Source of the DNA: Bacteroidales bacterium
Lineage (GTDB): Bacteria; Bacteroidota; Bacteroidia; Bacteroidales; F082
Assembly: GCA_028277395.1 (NCBI GenBank)
Contig: JANQGJ010000003.1
Location: 1 to 64,000 of the forward strand
Length of the DNA stretch: 64,000 nucleotides
Direction of reading: 5' to 3'
How positions within the stretch are numbered: position 1 is the first letter of the stretch; each line of letters opens with the position of its first letter. Below, one piece after another: positions 26,285 to 35,558 of this stretch. The notes under the pieces were generated by a model. It searched no databases. It was not told the DNA's origin and saw nothing but the letters and a program-made list of their open reading frames with translations. A program made the position numbers and the translations under genes.

Positions 26285-27499
26285 TTAAGTTGATTCTTTC
26301 CTTAATTTCCAGGTATCTTCAATATAACCGTAAATCTTACTTACAAAATTTTCCCAGGTGTGTTCTTCTGCAAAGGCTTTTCTCGACTTCTGCAGTTCGG
26401 GAGAATCTTCACCGAGGGCTTTCTCTATTTCAGTTACATATTCTTCTTTTGTAGTTGGCAGATAAGTATGGTCTTTAAAATAAGCCATAAAAGTAGTTTT
26501 TGTAGCAACAGTTGGCTTACCCATTGCCAGGTATTCATCAATCTTAAGAGGATAGTTGATATCGGTAATAATATTTACAACCTGGGGATTTAAGCATACA
26601 TCAAAACCTTTTATGTATCCTGCTAATTCATCAGGACGCTTCTTTCCCAGAAAATATACATTGTCAAGTTCATGTAATCTGCTTTTTTCAAAGCCCTCGT
26701 CTTCAGGACCAACAAGTACCAGACTCCATTCTGGCTTTTGTTCTGCAATATGTACCAGAACTTCGATATCAAGCCTAATTGTTGTGAGAAATCCAACATA
26801 GCCTATAATCGGCTTCTTAATATCTTTAACATCGTTCGGAATTGGTAATGTGCCGTCATCATCATTGTACATTTTAAGATCGCAACCTTGCCCGATCATA
26901 TACGATCTTGGATTGGTCTGACGTTCATAATCAGCAAAATAATCGGAGTTAGCAACGGCAAAGTCAGCTTTTTTTATTATCTGTGGCTGTAGCCTGGTTC
27001 CATGACGCTTATGATAATCAACATGAATAACCGCGTCTCTCAATAAGTAAACGAAAACATCGGGTTTCAGCATTTCTTTGAAATAGAAACCTGTTATCAT
27101 GGAATTGTCGTTAAACAAAATAAAATTTTTAAAGTTAAGCCGGTCAATGGCTTTTTTTACTTCACGGGCGTATCTTTTATCGTTTATTTTGTTGAAAATG
27201 TTGAATAGCCATGCTGATCTTATCCAGTTTATTGATTCAACAACCGTTTTGGGATAAAGAACCCAAAGGTTATCATTTTCCTGAACAAGATCATCTTCTT
27301 CACCACTGTTGATTCGGAGACGCTTTTGAATTTCAGGTTCATTTTTCTGGAATAATACCGAACTTCTTTGCATGGGAGGGTTTACATATAGTACCCTGTT
27401 ATTCTTCGACATTTCGATTGCGGTATATTTGCATGTACTGGCAATGTTATAATCCCATGCCTGCAGGCCATAAACAATAATATCTTTATTCTTAACCAT
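26285..27499 (-). CDS. Glycosyltransferase, GT4-like (paralogue 2)
   Basis: This 404-residue GT-B enzyme is paralogous to its downstream neighbour over the whole length. Matching blocks include KDIIVYGLQAWDYNIASTC, NNRVLYVNPPMQRSSVLFQ, IGQGCDLKMYN, KKPIIGYVGFLTTIRLDIEVLVHIAEQKP and LKIDEYLAMGKPTVATKT. Conserved gene order and 15-bp spacing point to tandem duplication followed by divergence, probably to a different acceptor. The donor sugar cannot be told from the sequence. Confidence 0.9.
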   Translation of the reverse strand: MVKNKDIIVYGLQAWDYNIASTCKYTAIEMSKNNRVLYVNPPMQRSSVLFQKNEPEIQKRLRINSGEEDDLVQENDNLWVLYPKTVVESINWIRSAWLFNIFNKINDKRYAREVKKAIDRLNFKNFILFNDNSMITGFYFKEMLKPDVFVYLLRDAVIHVDYHKRHGTRLQPQIIKKADFAVANSDYFADYERQTNPRSYMIGQGCDLKMYNDDDGTLPIPNDVKDIKKPIIGYVGFLTTIRLDIEVLVHIAEQKPEWSLVLVGPEDEGFEKSRLHELDNVYFLGKKRPDELAGYIKGFDVCLNPQVVNIITDINYPLKIDEYLAMGKPTVATKTTFMAYFKDHTYLPTTKEEYVTEIEKALGEDSPELQKSRKAFAEEHTWENFVSKIYGYIEDTWKLRKEST

Positions 27500-27507
27500 T
27501 CCAATAA

Positions 27508-28665
27508 TTATTTTGTGTGGTGATTATTATAGACTTCATTATAAAGTTTCAGAACATCAATTGCCATATTTTTCCATGAGAATTTCTTCGACTGCTCAGT
27601 GCCTTTTTCAATTAATTCTTTCCGTAAGTCGTTATCGTTTAACAATTTGATAATACCTTCAGTAATTTCTTCGGGTTTATAAGGATCAACAATATAAGCG
27701 GCATTTCCTGATACTTCCGGCATTGATGAGGTATTTGAAGTAATTACCGGTACAGCGCATCGCATAGCCTCAAGCATTGGTATTCCAAAGCTTTCACGTA
27801 ATGAAGGATACAGAAATATTCTACACATGTTGTAAATCGCAGGGAGGTCTGTATTAACAACATAACCTGTAAGGATTATTCTGTCAATCAAACCTTTGTC
27901 ACCTATGTCAGAAAGTATTTTGTCAAGCGCAGATTTTTCATAATCAAGCATAACCAGATATATATCATCACCGGTTTTCTTAAGATACTCTGAGAATGCT
28001 TTTAAAACACCGGGTGTATTCTTTTTAGGGTCAGTATTTCCAAGGAAGAAAAGAAAATTATCAGGGAGATTATACAATGCTTTTACTCTGTCGAGTTCTG
28101 TTTTATCATCAATCTTTCTAAAATGTTCAGTAACACCGTTGTAAATAGCAACCAACCTGTTGTTATCTTCAGGTATTTTAAAGAAATCCCCGATACGTTT
28201 GCGTTCGAATTTCGAAACAGTAATTATCTTATCGCTTATCTTAACAACTTTTGGTACATTCCATCTACGGTACATATTACCGAGTTTCTGATACCATGTA
28301 CCTCCCTTCTTGAAAATACTAATACTTTCCATATAGATTATATCGTGAAGGGTTGTTATAAGCGGCATTCCAGGTGAAATAGGAGCAGTATTACTTGTAC
28401 AATGCAGTATATCGCATCCTTCCTGTTTAGCTGCTTTTGGAAGAGCAAACTGTTCCCATGTAGGATAGGGGCCACCCCCAAGTTCAACAATTTTAAAGTT
28501 TGATGTTTCCTTCAATGCCCCGGTATCTTCATCGGGTTTAACAAAAACAACATACTCATTTTCATGATCCAGTTTTTGAAGCTCGTTTATTAACTCCAGC
28601 ACAACCATATCCATGCCATGCTTTTTCTTTCTAAATAATCGTTGTCCTTCAATCGCTATTTTCAT
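27508..28665 (-). CDS. Glycosyltransferase family 4
   Basis: This is a 385-residue retaining GT-B enzyme. The acceptor domain begins MKIAIEGQRLFRKKKHGMDM and includes LHCTSNTAPISPGMPLITTLHDI. The donor domain has FLFFLGNTDPKKNTPGVLKAF, IILTGYVVNTDLPAIYNMCRIFLYPSLRESFGIPMLEAMRCAVPVIT, the latter containing the EX7E motif (ESFGIPMLE), then GNAAYIVDPYKPEEI. Mannosyl- and other hexosyl-transferases share this layout. It overlaps the upstream GT2 gene by 4 bp, so translational coupling is likely. Confidence 0.93.
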   Translation of the reverse strand: MKIAIEGQRLFRKKKHGMDMVVLELINELQKLDHENEYVVFVKPDEDTGALKETSNFKIVELGGGPYPTWEQFALPKAAKQEGCDILHCTSNTAPISPGMPLITTLHDIIYMESISIFKKGGTWYQKLGNMYRRWNVPKVVKISDKIITVSKFERKRIGDFFKIPEDNNRLVAIYNGVTEHFRKIDDKTELDRVKALYNLPDNFLFFLGNTDPKKNTPGVLKAFSEYLKKTGDDIYLVMLDYEKSALDKILSDIGDKGLIDRIILTGYVVNTDLPAIYNMCRIFLYPSLRESFGIPMLEAMRCAVPVITSNTSSMPEVSGNAAYIVDPYKPEEITEGIIKLLNDNDLRKELIEKGTEQSKKFSWKNMAIDVLKLYNEVYNNHHTK

Positions 28666-29888
28666 ATTTTGCCGGTATTATTTTTCTTTCTTTTTATTTG
28701 GAATGCATTATAAGTGTGCTTTGTATGTATAAATCTCTCATTTGCATTTCTTATCCGGATTAATGAAAGGCTCATTAATAAAAACCCCTTTGGCAGCACC
28801 AGTACCGCTTTTAATGTTCTAAAAGTATAAAATTTTTTTGGTATTGAGAATAAAAAAACCAATATTAGTGCTATTAATGCTACTAACCACAGCATAAGCC
28901 ATTGATTTGAACTAGTCAAATATGAAAGTATTGGCATAATTGTCAGGATACCCAATAATATTATCCTGGGTGGTTGTAAATACAAAAGTGATTTAAAAAA
29001 GTACTCAAAATTGCCATTTCTTAACATCATTTTTGTAGCTGGTAAAAATTTCTTCCCAAAAAAATAAAACTGGGCTGATAACCATCTCCTGCGCTGTTTG
29101 GAAAAAACTCTTGCGTTTTGAACTTTTTCGTCGTAAACATAAGCGTTAGGTAAATATTCTATTCTGTTCCTGTCACTTAGCAATCTCATCTCAAGCTCTT
29201 TGTCAAATCCTCCAACAACCTCAATTTCTTTCATCATTGATTTGAATAAACCATAATCAAAAGCCATTGCAGAACCAATTAAAAATGACGATAATCCCAG
29301 AACTCTTTGGCCTTTCCTAAATATATTATTGTTGATCTCTTCACTTATAGCATCAAGTATTGCAAAGTTGGTATTCAGATTTTTTGCAACTCTGTGACCC
29401 TGAACTGCAGTAAAACCTCTGTTGAAAGCATCATTTATTTTAATCAAAAAATCAGTTTCCATCAGGTTATCGGCATCAAGTATACAGGCAATATCATAAT
29501 CATCATCCAGATTTCTAAGTGCGTAATTTAATGCCCTGGATTTTGTACTGATCTCAAAATCCTTTGCAAATAATATAATATTCTGATCCTTCATTTTTGC
29601 CAGTGTATCCTGATTGAATGAATCTGCAATAACGATCACATCAAATTTATCTTTAGGATAGTTATGGTCAAGAGCATTGTTAACAACTTCAATTATTACA
29701 TCATCTTCCCGATATGCAGGTATTAATAATGCAATTTTGTTGTTTTTTCCATTCAGTCCGGGTTGTGGTTTATAACTGAAAAGACCTGCAAATGAGAATA
29801 CCAGTAAATAGCTTACCGATATAGCAATATATATATAAAATACCAACTGAAATACTCCAAGAATAAATAGTAACTCATTTTGTATCAT
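28662..29888 (-). CDS. Membrane GT2 with processive-synthase motifs (module copy 1, gene A)
   Basis: This is a 408-residue enzyme with an N-terminal membrane helix (about 6-37), a GT-A domain and two C-terminal helices. The synthase motif set is visible: IALLIPAYREDDVIIEVV, VIVIADSF, the metal-binding DAD in ACILDADN, and QRRRW in VFSKQRRRWLSAQF. These are the motifs of chitin/hyaluronan/cellulose-synthase-like GT2 proteins, though they also occur in single-addition enzymes. It is closely paralogous to the gene at 30830-32053 and overlaps the next gene by 4 bp. Confidence 0.9.
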   Translation of the reverse strand: MIQNELLFILGVFQLVFYIYIAISVSYLLVFSFAGLFSYKPQPGLNGKNNKIALLIPAYREDDVIIEVVNNALDHNYPKDKFDVIVIADSFNQDTLAKMKDQNIILFAKDFEISTKSRALNYALRNLDDDYDIACILDADNLMETDFLIKINDAFNRGFTAVQGHRVAKNLNTNFAILDAISEEINNNIFRKGQRVLGLSSFLIGSAMAFDYGLFKSMMKEIEVVGGFDKELEMRLLSDRNRIEYLPNAYVYDEKVQNARVFSKQRRRWLSAQFYFFGKKFLPATKMMLRNGNFEYFFKSLLYLQPPRIILLGILTIMPILSYLTSSNQWLMLWLVALIALILVFLFSIPKKFYTFRTLKAVLVLPKGFLLMSLSLIRIRNANERFIHTKHTYNAFQIKRKKNNTGKI

Positions 29889-30814
29889 AATCTTGGGTTT
29901 TCATGAATTTCAGATGAAACGATATTCTTCAAATGCCATCCAATTGCTCTGTAATAAGCAAGAAAAGGTTTTACTTTTCCTTTTAACAGATATTTGAATG
30001 CATTTTTAGGAATAGCAACAAACAACTGGTAGCCTAAACTCAGGTAGAATTCACGCCCATGAATGTTTCTCCGCATGAATACTATTCTGTTACGATTTAG
30101 ATAATAAATTTTAAGGGTGCTTAATTTTCCTGTTGATACAGATTCCTTATGAAGTACAAATGAGTTATGTACATAATGTATTGAATAGCCGGCATTTGTA
30201 ATTCGCGCACACCAGTCAGCCTCTTCGTAGTACAGGAAAAAGATGTATGACATCAATCCTACTTCTTTAACAACACGAATTGGTACCACCATAGCTGCAC
30301 CATGGGCATATGCTGTTTCCCGATCTTCATTATATTGGCCTTTGTCCTTTTGCCAGTAGCCTATTGATGCGTTGCGCATAGTAATATTATTGATAGGAGT
30401 AAAACCGGCATATTGTATTGTGTCGGGCTGATAGTAGAACTTTATTTTTGGACTAACTGCACCGATCGAATGATCATTTTCCAGCTTTTCAATCAATGGC
30501 TCCATGAAATCCACAGGTACTTCAATGTCATTATTCAATAACATAACATAATCACCCTTTGCCCTCATAAGTCCAAAATTATTACCGGCAGCAAATCCAT
30601 AGTTAATTGGATTCTGTATGAATATTATGTTTGGAAACCTTTCTTTAATTATTGTAGGGTCATCTTCCGTTGAATTATTATCTACAACAATAACTTCAAA
30701 GTTTGGATAGCTTATTTTGTTAAGTGATGTGAGTAATGCACAGGTAACTTCCGATTGATTGTAGTTAACCGTAATTATAGAAACAAGTGGATAATATGTG
30801 CGTCTTGAAGACAT
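29885..30814 (-). CDS. GT2, rhamnosyltransferase-like (module copy 1, gene B)
   Basis: This is a 309-residue GT-A enzyme of the WbbL/rhamnosyltransferase type. Motifs are VSIITVNYNQSEVT, VIVVDNNSTEDD, NYGFAAGNNFGL, the metal-binding MLLNNDIEVP, AHGAAMVVP, and FFLYYEEADWCARI. The C-terminal 60 residues are basic and hydrophobic and probably attach to the membrane. It is paralogous to the genes at 32096-33034 and 37616-38548. The donor is probably an NDP-deoxyhexose, by family analogy only. Confidence 0.9.
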   Translation of the reverse strand: MSSRRTYYPLVSIITVNYNQSEVTCALLTSLNKISYPNFEVIVVDNNSTEDDPTIIKERFPNIIFIQNPINYGFAAGNNFGLMRAKGDYVMLLNNDIEVPVDFMEPLIEKLENDHSIGAVSPKIKFYYQPDTIQYAGFTPINNITMRNASIGYWQKDKGQYNEDRETAYAHGAAMVVPIRVVKEVGLMSYIFFLYYEEADWCARITNAGYSIHYVHNSFVLHKESVSTGKLSTLKIYYLNRNRIVFMRRNIHGREFYLSLGYQLFVAIPKNAFKYLLKGKVKPFLAYYRAIGWHLKNIVSSEIHENPRL

Positions 30815-30829
30815 TATAGCCTGTAGTGT

Positions 30830-32053
30830 TTATTCTTCTGACTTCTCATCAACATGTGAATGTGTTGTATGTAAAAATTTCTTAGTTGCTCCCTTTATTC
30901 TTAGAAGACTTAAAATCATTAATAAAAATCCATGTGGCACCCTCATCAATGCCCAAAATGTTTTGCGATTGTAGAATCTGACGGGTATTGAAAATATCAG
31001 CGATATAATTGTTAGTACTAACAATGTGAGCCAGCAGTAAAATCCCGGAACAAAGTATGGCTGCAGGAAGCTGAAGACTGGTATAAGAAGGAGTGCTGAA
31101 AATCCTGTAATAATTCCAAGTATTCCGGTAAGAAGTATCCTTGGAGGTTGTATCATTTGTAGCACTTTATCAAAATAATCAATATTACCTGTTAATATTA
31201 AATCTTTCAGTCCGTCTAAGAAATGACTTCTGAAATAATCTAATTGGGCTGCAATCCATCTTCTACGCTGGTTTACAAATACATCTGATTTTGATGTTTT
31301 TTCATCATAGATCAATGCTCCGCTGACATACTCAATCTTGTATTTTTGTTTTAACAATTTTAGCTCTACCTCTTTATCTTCTCCGACAGAATCAACTGTT
31401 GCCATAGTTTTTTTTAACAGTCCATAGTCGAGTCCCATACCTGAGCCAATTAATGCTGACGACAATCCCAATACTCTGTGACCTTTACGGAATATGTTAT
31501 TGTTTATTTCTTCACTCATTGCATCCAGTATGGCAAAATTTGCATCCATATTCTTGGCAGTACGATGTCCCTGGACTGCCAGATATCCCCTGTCAAAGGC
31601 ATTATTTATTTTATGTAGTACATCTTCTTTCATAATGTTATCAGCATCCAGAATGAAAGCAACGTCATAATCATCACCGATAATACTCATGCATTTATTA
31701 AGAGCTTTTGATTTTTTACTAATCTCAAACTCTACAACAACAACTCTGATGGGAAGTTTATTTAAAGCATCAAGCGTACTATCCTCAAATGAATCAGCAA
31801 TAACAATGACTTCGTATTTATCTTTGGGATAGTTTTGATTAAGAGCCTGTTTTGCAACATTTACAATTACAGCATCTTCTTTATATCCTGGTATCAGAAC
31901 TGCAAATTTTCTTTCTCTGCTAACATCATTTTTATGCTTATCCCTGTAGAATAATCCCGCAGTACTAAATAAAAAAACATATAAAGTTGCTGAAACCAAA
32001 TAGAAATAGATCAGTATTTCTATGGCATTAATAATGTAAATAACTATGTCCAT
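30830..32053 (-). CDS. Membrane GT2 with processive-synthase motifs (module copy 2, gene A)
   Basis: This is a 407-residue paralogue of 28662-29888. It shares FAVLIPGYKEDAVIVNVAKQALNQNYPKDKYEVIVIADSF, AFILDADNIMKEDVL, AVQGHRTAKNMDANFAILDAMSEEINNNIFRKGHRVLGLSS and QRRRWIAAQLDYF. Membrane helices lie at both ends. The pairing with an adjacent rhamnosyltransferase-like gene repeats the order of copy 1, showing duplication of a two-gene module. Confidence 0.9.
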   Translation of the reverse strand: MDIVIYIINAIEILIYFYLVSATLYVFLFSTAGLFYRDKHKNDVSRERKFAVLIPGYKEDAVIVNVAKQALNQNYPKDKYEVIVIADSFEDSTLDALNKLPIRVVVVEFEISKKSKALNKCMSIIGDDYDVAFILDADNIMKEDVLHKINNAFDRGYLAVQGHRTAKNMDANFAILDAMSEEINNNIFRKGHRVLGLSSALIGSGMGLDYGLLKKTMATVDSVGEDKEVELKLLKQKYKIEYVSGALIYDEKTSKSDVFVNQRRRWIAAQLDYFRSHFLDGLKDLILTGNIDYFDKVLQMIQPPRILLTGILGIITGFSALLLIPVFSFLQPYFVPGFYCWLTLLVLTIISLIFSIPVRFYNRKTFWALMRVPHGFLLMILSLLRIKGATKKFLHTTHSHVDEKSEE

Positions 32054-32095
32054 TTATTTTTTAATTGTAAAGTTAATAAATATCACTGACTTATG

Positions 32096-33034
32096 TCAAT
32101 TACTAAGCTTTGGATTATGCTTGATGTTTTTGTCAAAAATATGTAATAAAAACCAGAAGTAGGCATTTATAAATGCTTTTGCATTTTTTGTTTCACCTTT
32201 GATCATAAACGAAAGGACATTTTTTGGAAGAGCAAAAGTATATAGGTAAAGGGTACTTATTATGATTTTTGGCAAACCTATATTTCTTCTCATATAAATC
32301 AATCTTCCACGGTTATTGTAATATGTGAAATTCGGACTGTTCTGTCCGGTTGTTACAGAGTCTTTATGATACACTTTAGCATTATGGACAAAACCAATTT
32401 TATACCCATGATTTCTTACTCTTTTTCCCCAGTCCATATCTTCGTAGTAAAGGAAGAAGTACTCACTCATTAATCCTATTTCCTCCAGTACCTTCCTTGG
32501 AAACAGCATTGCAGCACCATGGGCAAAAGCTGAAATGGTATCCTTGTCATATTGTCCTGTGTCAGGCTCATTATAACCAATTCCTCTGTTTCTGATTGTA
32601 ATTTGGTTGAAGTTGGTATAACCGGCAAACTGGATATTTTGGGGTGGGTCATAAAAGTAAATTTTCGGACATACTATACCAATTTGTGGATTGTTTTGTA
32701 GTTTTTTTATTAATGGTTCCAGGAAGCCGGGATCAACAATAATGTCATTATTAATACAAAGGATATAATCTCCTTTTGCTATTTCGAGACCACGATTATT
32801 AGCACCTGCAAATCCAACATTTTTCTCAATCCTGATGTAGTTGTAATCAGGGTAACTGTTTTTCAGTCTGTTATAGTCTTCTACCTGAGAACCATTGTCA
32901 ACTACTATATATTCCAGATTAGGGTACTTTACTTTTTGCATTGAATCGAGAAATTCGATTGTATCTTGGCTATGGTCGTAGTTAACTGTTACGATTGAGA
33001 CCAGTGGTGAGTTTGGTGCTTTTTCGTCCGTCAT
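32096..33034 (-). CDS. GT2, rhamnosyltransferase-like (module copy 2, gene B)
   Basis: This is a 312-residue GT-A enzyme. Motifs are VSIVTVNYDHSQDTIEFL, YIVVDNGSQVED, NVGFAGANNRGLEIA, ILCINNDIIVDPGFLEP, AFAHGAAMLFPRKVLEEIGL and FFLYYEDMDWGKRV. It is the first minus-strand gene after the divergent sugar-nucleotide operon and has its own good promoter (33089-33118). It therefore likely heads the downstream run of glycosyltransferase genes to about 20 kb. Confidence 0.9.
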   Translation of the reverse strand: MTDEKAPNSPLVSIVTVNYDHSQDTIEFLDSMQKVKYPNLEYIVVDNGSQVEDYNRLKNSYPDYNYIRIEKNVGFAGANNRGLEIAKGDYILCINNDIIVDPGFLEPLIKKLQNNPQIGIVCPKIYFYDPPQNIQFAGYTNFNQITIRNRGIGYNEPDTGQYDKDTISAFAHGAAMLFPRKVLEEIGLMSEYFFLYYEDMDWGKRVRNHGYKIGFVHNAKVYHKDSVTTGQNSPNFTYYNNRGRLIYMRRNIGLPKIIISTLYLYTFALPKNVLSFMIKGETKNAKAFINAYFWFLLHIFDKNIKHNPKLSN

Positions 33035-33088
33035 ATTATGTGCTAGTATTTATCCTATCTGTAGTTAATACATAATATATATTATAAC

Positions 33089-33118
33089 CAAAGATAGCTT
33101 ATTTTTTTAGACCTCAAA
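33089..33118 (-). promoter_or_regulatory. Promoter for the minus-strand glycosyltransferase run
   Basis: On the minus strand TTTG (33115-33118), 18 nt, then TATCTTTG (33089-33096). This agrees well with the Bacteroidota -33/-7 consensus and has the same spacing as the promoter at 46990-47019. The transcript would start near 33082, 48 nt before the ATG. Confidence 0.65.
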
Positions 33119-33127
33119 AATTATTAT

Positions 33128-33135
33128 TAGCTTTG
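33128..33135 (+). promoter_or_regulatory. -7 box for the sugar-nucleotide operon
   Basis: TAGCTTTG fits TAnnTTTG, 17 bp before the rfbF ATG. A T-rich stretch (33102-33109) stands at the -33 position but lacks the G. It lies back to back with the minus-strand promoter. Confidence 0.5.
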
Positions 33136-33152
33136 TTGAAAAACACTGAATT

Positions 33153-33926
33153 ATGAAGGTTGTAATCCTGGCCGGAGGCCTTGGTACACGAATTAGTGAA
33201 GAAACCGATATTAAGCCCAAACCAATGATTGAGATAGGAGGTAAACCTATTATCTGGCATATCATGAAAATATATTCATATTATGGATTCAATGATTTTA
33301 TAATTTGTCTGGGATATAAAGGTTATATGATCAAAGAGTACTTTGCGAATTATTTTGTACATCAGTCGGATATTACAGTTGATCTTTTAAATAACAGTTA
33401 TAAGGTACATTCTTCGCATATTGAACCATGGAAAGTTACTCTTGTTGATACAGGTTTGAATACGATGACCGGTGGAAGGATTAAACAGATCGAGAAGTAT
33501 GTTGATAATGAAACATTTATGTTAACATATGGTGACGGAGTTGGAGATGTAGATATTACTAAACTGGTTGAGGATCATATTAATTCGGGTAAATATGCCA
33601 CGGTAACAGCTATTCAGCCAAGGGGAAGGTTTGGTTCTATTGATATTGATAATGACGGTATTATTCGTGATTTTGAAGAAAAACCTAAAGGAAGTGCATG
33701 GGTAAACGGTGGCTTTTTTGTACTTGAACCGGAAATATTCAATTATATCGATAATACAAATATGGCAGTCTGGGAAAGATCACCAATGGAGAAGCTGGTG
33801 AAAGACGGGCAGTTAACAGCTCATAAACACATAGGATTCTGGCATTCGATGGACACTCTAAGAGATAAAATAGAGTTGGAATCATTATGGAATAGCGACA
33901 ATTGTAAATGGAGAATATGGGAATGA
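33153..33926 (+). CDS. rfbF: Glucose-1-phosphate cytidylyltransferase
   Basis: This 257-residue enzyme makes CDP-glucose from CTP and glucose-1-phosphate. The signature MKVVILAGGLGTRISEETDIKPKPMIEIGGKPIIWHIM is nearly that of Salmonella/Yersinia RfbF. MLTYGDGVGDVDI and GGFFVLEPEIFNYI also fit. It is the first gene of a five-gene plus-strand operon and overlaps rfbG by 4 bp (ATGA). CDP-glucose feeds the 4,6-dehydratase that follows. Confidence 0.97.
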   Translation: MKVVILAGGLGTRISEETDIKPKPMIEIGGKPIIWHIMKIYSYYGFNDFIICLGYKGYMIKEYFANYFVHQSDITVDLLNNSYKVHSSHIEPWKVTLVDTGLNTMTGGRIKQIEKYVDNETFMLTYGDGVGDVDITKLVEDHINSGKYATVTAIQPRGRFGSIDIDNDGIIRDFEEKPKGSAWVNGGFFVLEPEIFNYIDNTNMAVWERSPMEKLVKDGQLTAHKHIGFWHSMDTLRDKIELESLWNSDNCKWRIWE

Positions 33927-34999
33927 AATTACCTGATTCAGGGTTTTGGAAAGACCGAAATGTATTCATTACCGGTCATACCGGATTCAAGGGTGCATGG
34001 CTCAGTGTATTTTTAAGAAAACTGGGTGCAAATGTTTATGGTTATGCTCTTAAACCTGATACAATGCCCTCATTGTACCATGAATGTAATATTGACTCCA
34101 TGGTATCCTCTACGATTGCAGATGTTCGTGATATCTCCAAATTAAAAGAAGCGCTTATAAAAGCTGAACCTTCCATTGTTATTCATCTTGCTGCTCAGCC
34201 TCTTGTTCGAAGATCTTACAGAGAACCTTTACATACAATTGAAACAAATATTTTGGGCACCGTTAACTTATTTGAATCTGTCCGTTCCATAGATACGGTT
34301 AAAGCTGTTATTAATGTAACCACAGACAAATGCTACAAAAATGATCAGGGAGTAACTTCATTAACTGAAGATGACGAATTGGGTGGCTATGATCCCTATT
34401 CTGGTAGTAAGGCATGCTCAGAGATATTAACATCAACGTATCGCAACTCTTTTTTTAATATAACCGATTACGAAAAACATGGAGTAGCAATAGCATCTGC
34501 TCGTGCAGGTAATGTTATTGGAGGCGGCGACTGGTCTGAAGACAGATTGATCCCTGATATAATAAGGGCTATTGACAGATCTGAGGATATTTTATTAAGA
34601 AATCCGGATGCTGTAAGGCCGTGGCAACATGTACTTGAACCATTAACAGGTTATTTGCTTCTTGCTGAAAATCTGGTTTACAACGGACAGGAATTTTCAG
34701 GTCCATGGAACTTTGGATCTGATGAATATGACACTAAGAATGTACTTTGGATTGCTGAAAAACTTCTTTCAGAGATTGGTAATAGTTCAACAAATATTTT
34801 TATCGATGGAAATTATAATCCTCACGAAACCATGATGTTAAAACTAAACAGTTCGAAAGCTGTTTCCAAACTGGGTTGGGAACCCAAATGGGATATTGTG
34901 AAGTCGTTACAGTCAATTGCAGATTTCGTTGATTGTTTTAATAAAGGTGGAGATATACTTGAACAGCTAAATTCCCAGATTTCAGATTATCTGAATTAA
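33923..34999 (+). CDS. rfbG: CDP-glucose 4,6-dehydratase
   Basis: This is a 358-residue short-chain dehydrogenase-type enzyme giving CDP-4-keto-6-deoxyglucose. The NAD-binding motif is VFITGHTGFKGAWLSVFL, the active-site region is NVTTDKCYKNDQG, and the Tyr-Lys pair is in GYDPYSGSKACSE. RAGNVIGGGDWSEDRLIPDI and RPWQHVLEPLTGY are typical of RfbG. The ATG at 33923 overlaps the rfbF stop; two ATGs slightly upstream (33908, 33917) are also possible. Confidence 0.97.
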   Translation: MKLPDSGFWKDRNVFITGHTGFKGAWLSVFLRKLGANVYGYALKPDTMPSLYHECNIDSMVSSTIADVRDISKLKEALIKAEPSIVIHLAAQPLVRRSYREPLHTIETNILGTVNLFESVRSIDTVKAVINVTTDKCYKNDQGVTSLTEDDELGGYDPYSGSKACSEILTSTYRNSFFNITDYEKHGVAIASARAGNVIGGGDWSEDRLIPDIIRAIDRSEDILLRNPDAVRPWQHVLEPLTGYLLLAENLVYNGQEFSGPWNFGSDEYDTKNVLWIAEKLLSEIGNSSTNIFIDGNYNPHETMMLKLNSSKAVSKLGWEPKWDIVKSLQSIADFVDCFNKGGDILEQLNSQISDYLN

Positions 35000-35009
35000 A
35001 TTCTGAACA

Positions 35010-35555
35010 ATGAAAATATGTGAAACCGGATTTCAGGGAGTATTTGAAATAATATTAGAACCAATAAAAGATGATCGCGGATTATTCGTCAGATCATTTT
35101 GTAAAAATGAGTTGTCAGTTTGTGGACTTAATAGAGAGATAGTTCAGATTAATCATTCAATATCAAATAGGAAGGGGACGTTCAGGGGATTGCATTATCA
35201 GAAGAATCCATATAGTGAGATTAAAATTGTAAGGTGCCTGTCAGGTACTGTTTTTGATGTAATTATTGATTTACGTAGAAATTCAGAGACATTTTTGGAG
35301 GTTTTCTCAATTGAATTATCAGCAGAAAAGTTTAATATGCTATATATTCCCAAAGGATTTGCTCATGGTTTCCAGACACTTACGGATGATTGTCAATTAT
35401 TATACCTCCATAGTGAGTTTTATAACCCAGAAAGTGAAGCAGGATTAAATTATTTAGATCCCATACTTGATTTAAAGCTACCTGTGAATGTAACTGAGAT
35501 ATCTGAAAGAGATAGAAATTTCAGTTTTTTAAGTTCAGATTTTAAAGGAATTTAG
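35010..35555 (+). CDS. dTDP-4-dehydrorhamnose 3,5-epimerase family protein (RmlC-like)
   Basis: This is a 181-residue cupin-type epimerase. The catalytic His is in FRGLHYQKNPYSEIKIVRC, and VFDVIIDLRRNS, YIPKGFAHGFQTL and YLHSEFYNPESE match RmlC landmarks, the last near the catalytic Tyr position. In this operon the substrate is expected to be a CDP-4-keto-6-deoxysugar rather than the dTDP form, with epimerisation at C3, C5 or both. That inference rests on the rfbF-rfbG neighbours. Confidence 0.9.
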   Translation: MKICETGFQGVFEIILEPIKDDRGLFVRSFCKNELSVCGLNREIVQINHSISNRKGTFRGLHYQKNPYSEIKIVRCLSGTVFDVIIDLRRNSETFLEVFSIELSAEKFNMLYIPKGFAHGFQTLTDDCQLLYLHSEFYNPESEAGLNYLDPILDLKLPVNVTEISERDRNFSFLSSDFKGI

Positions 35556-35558
35556 ATT

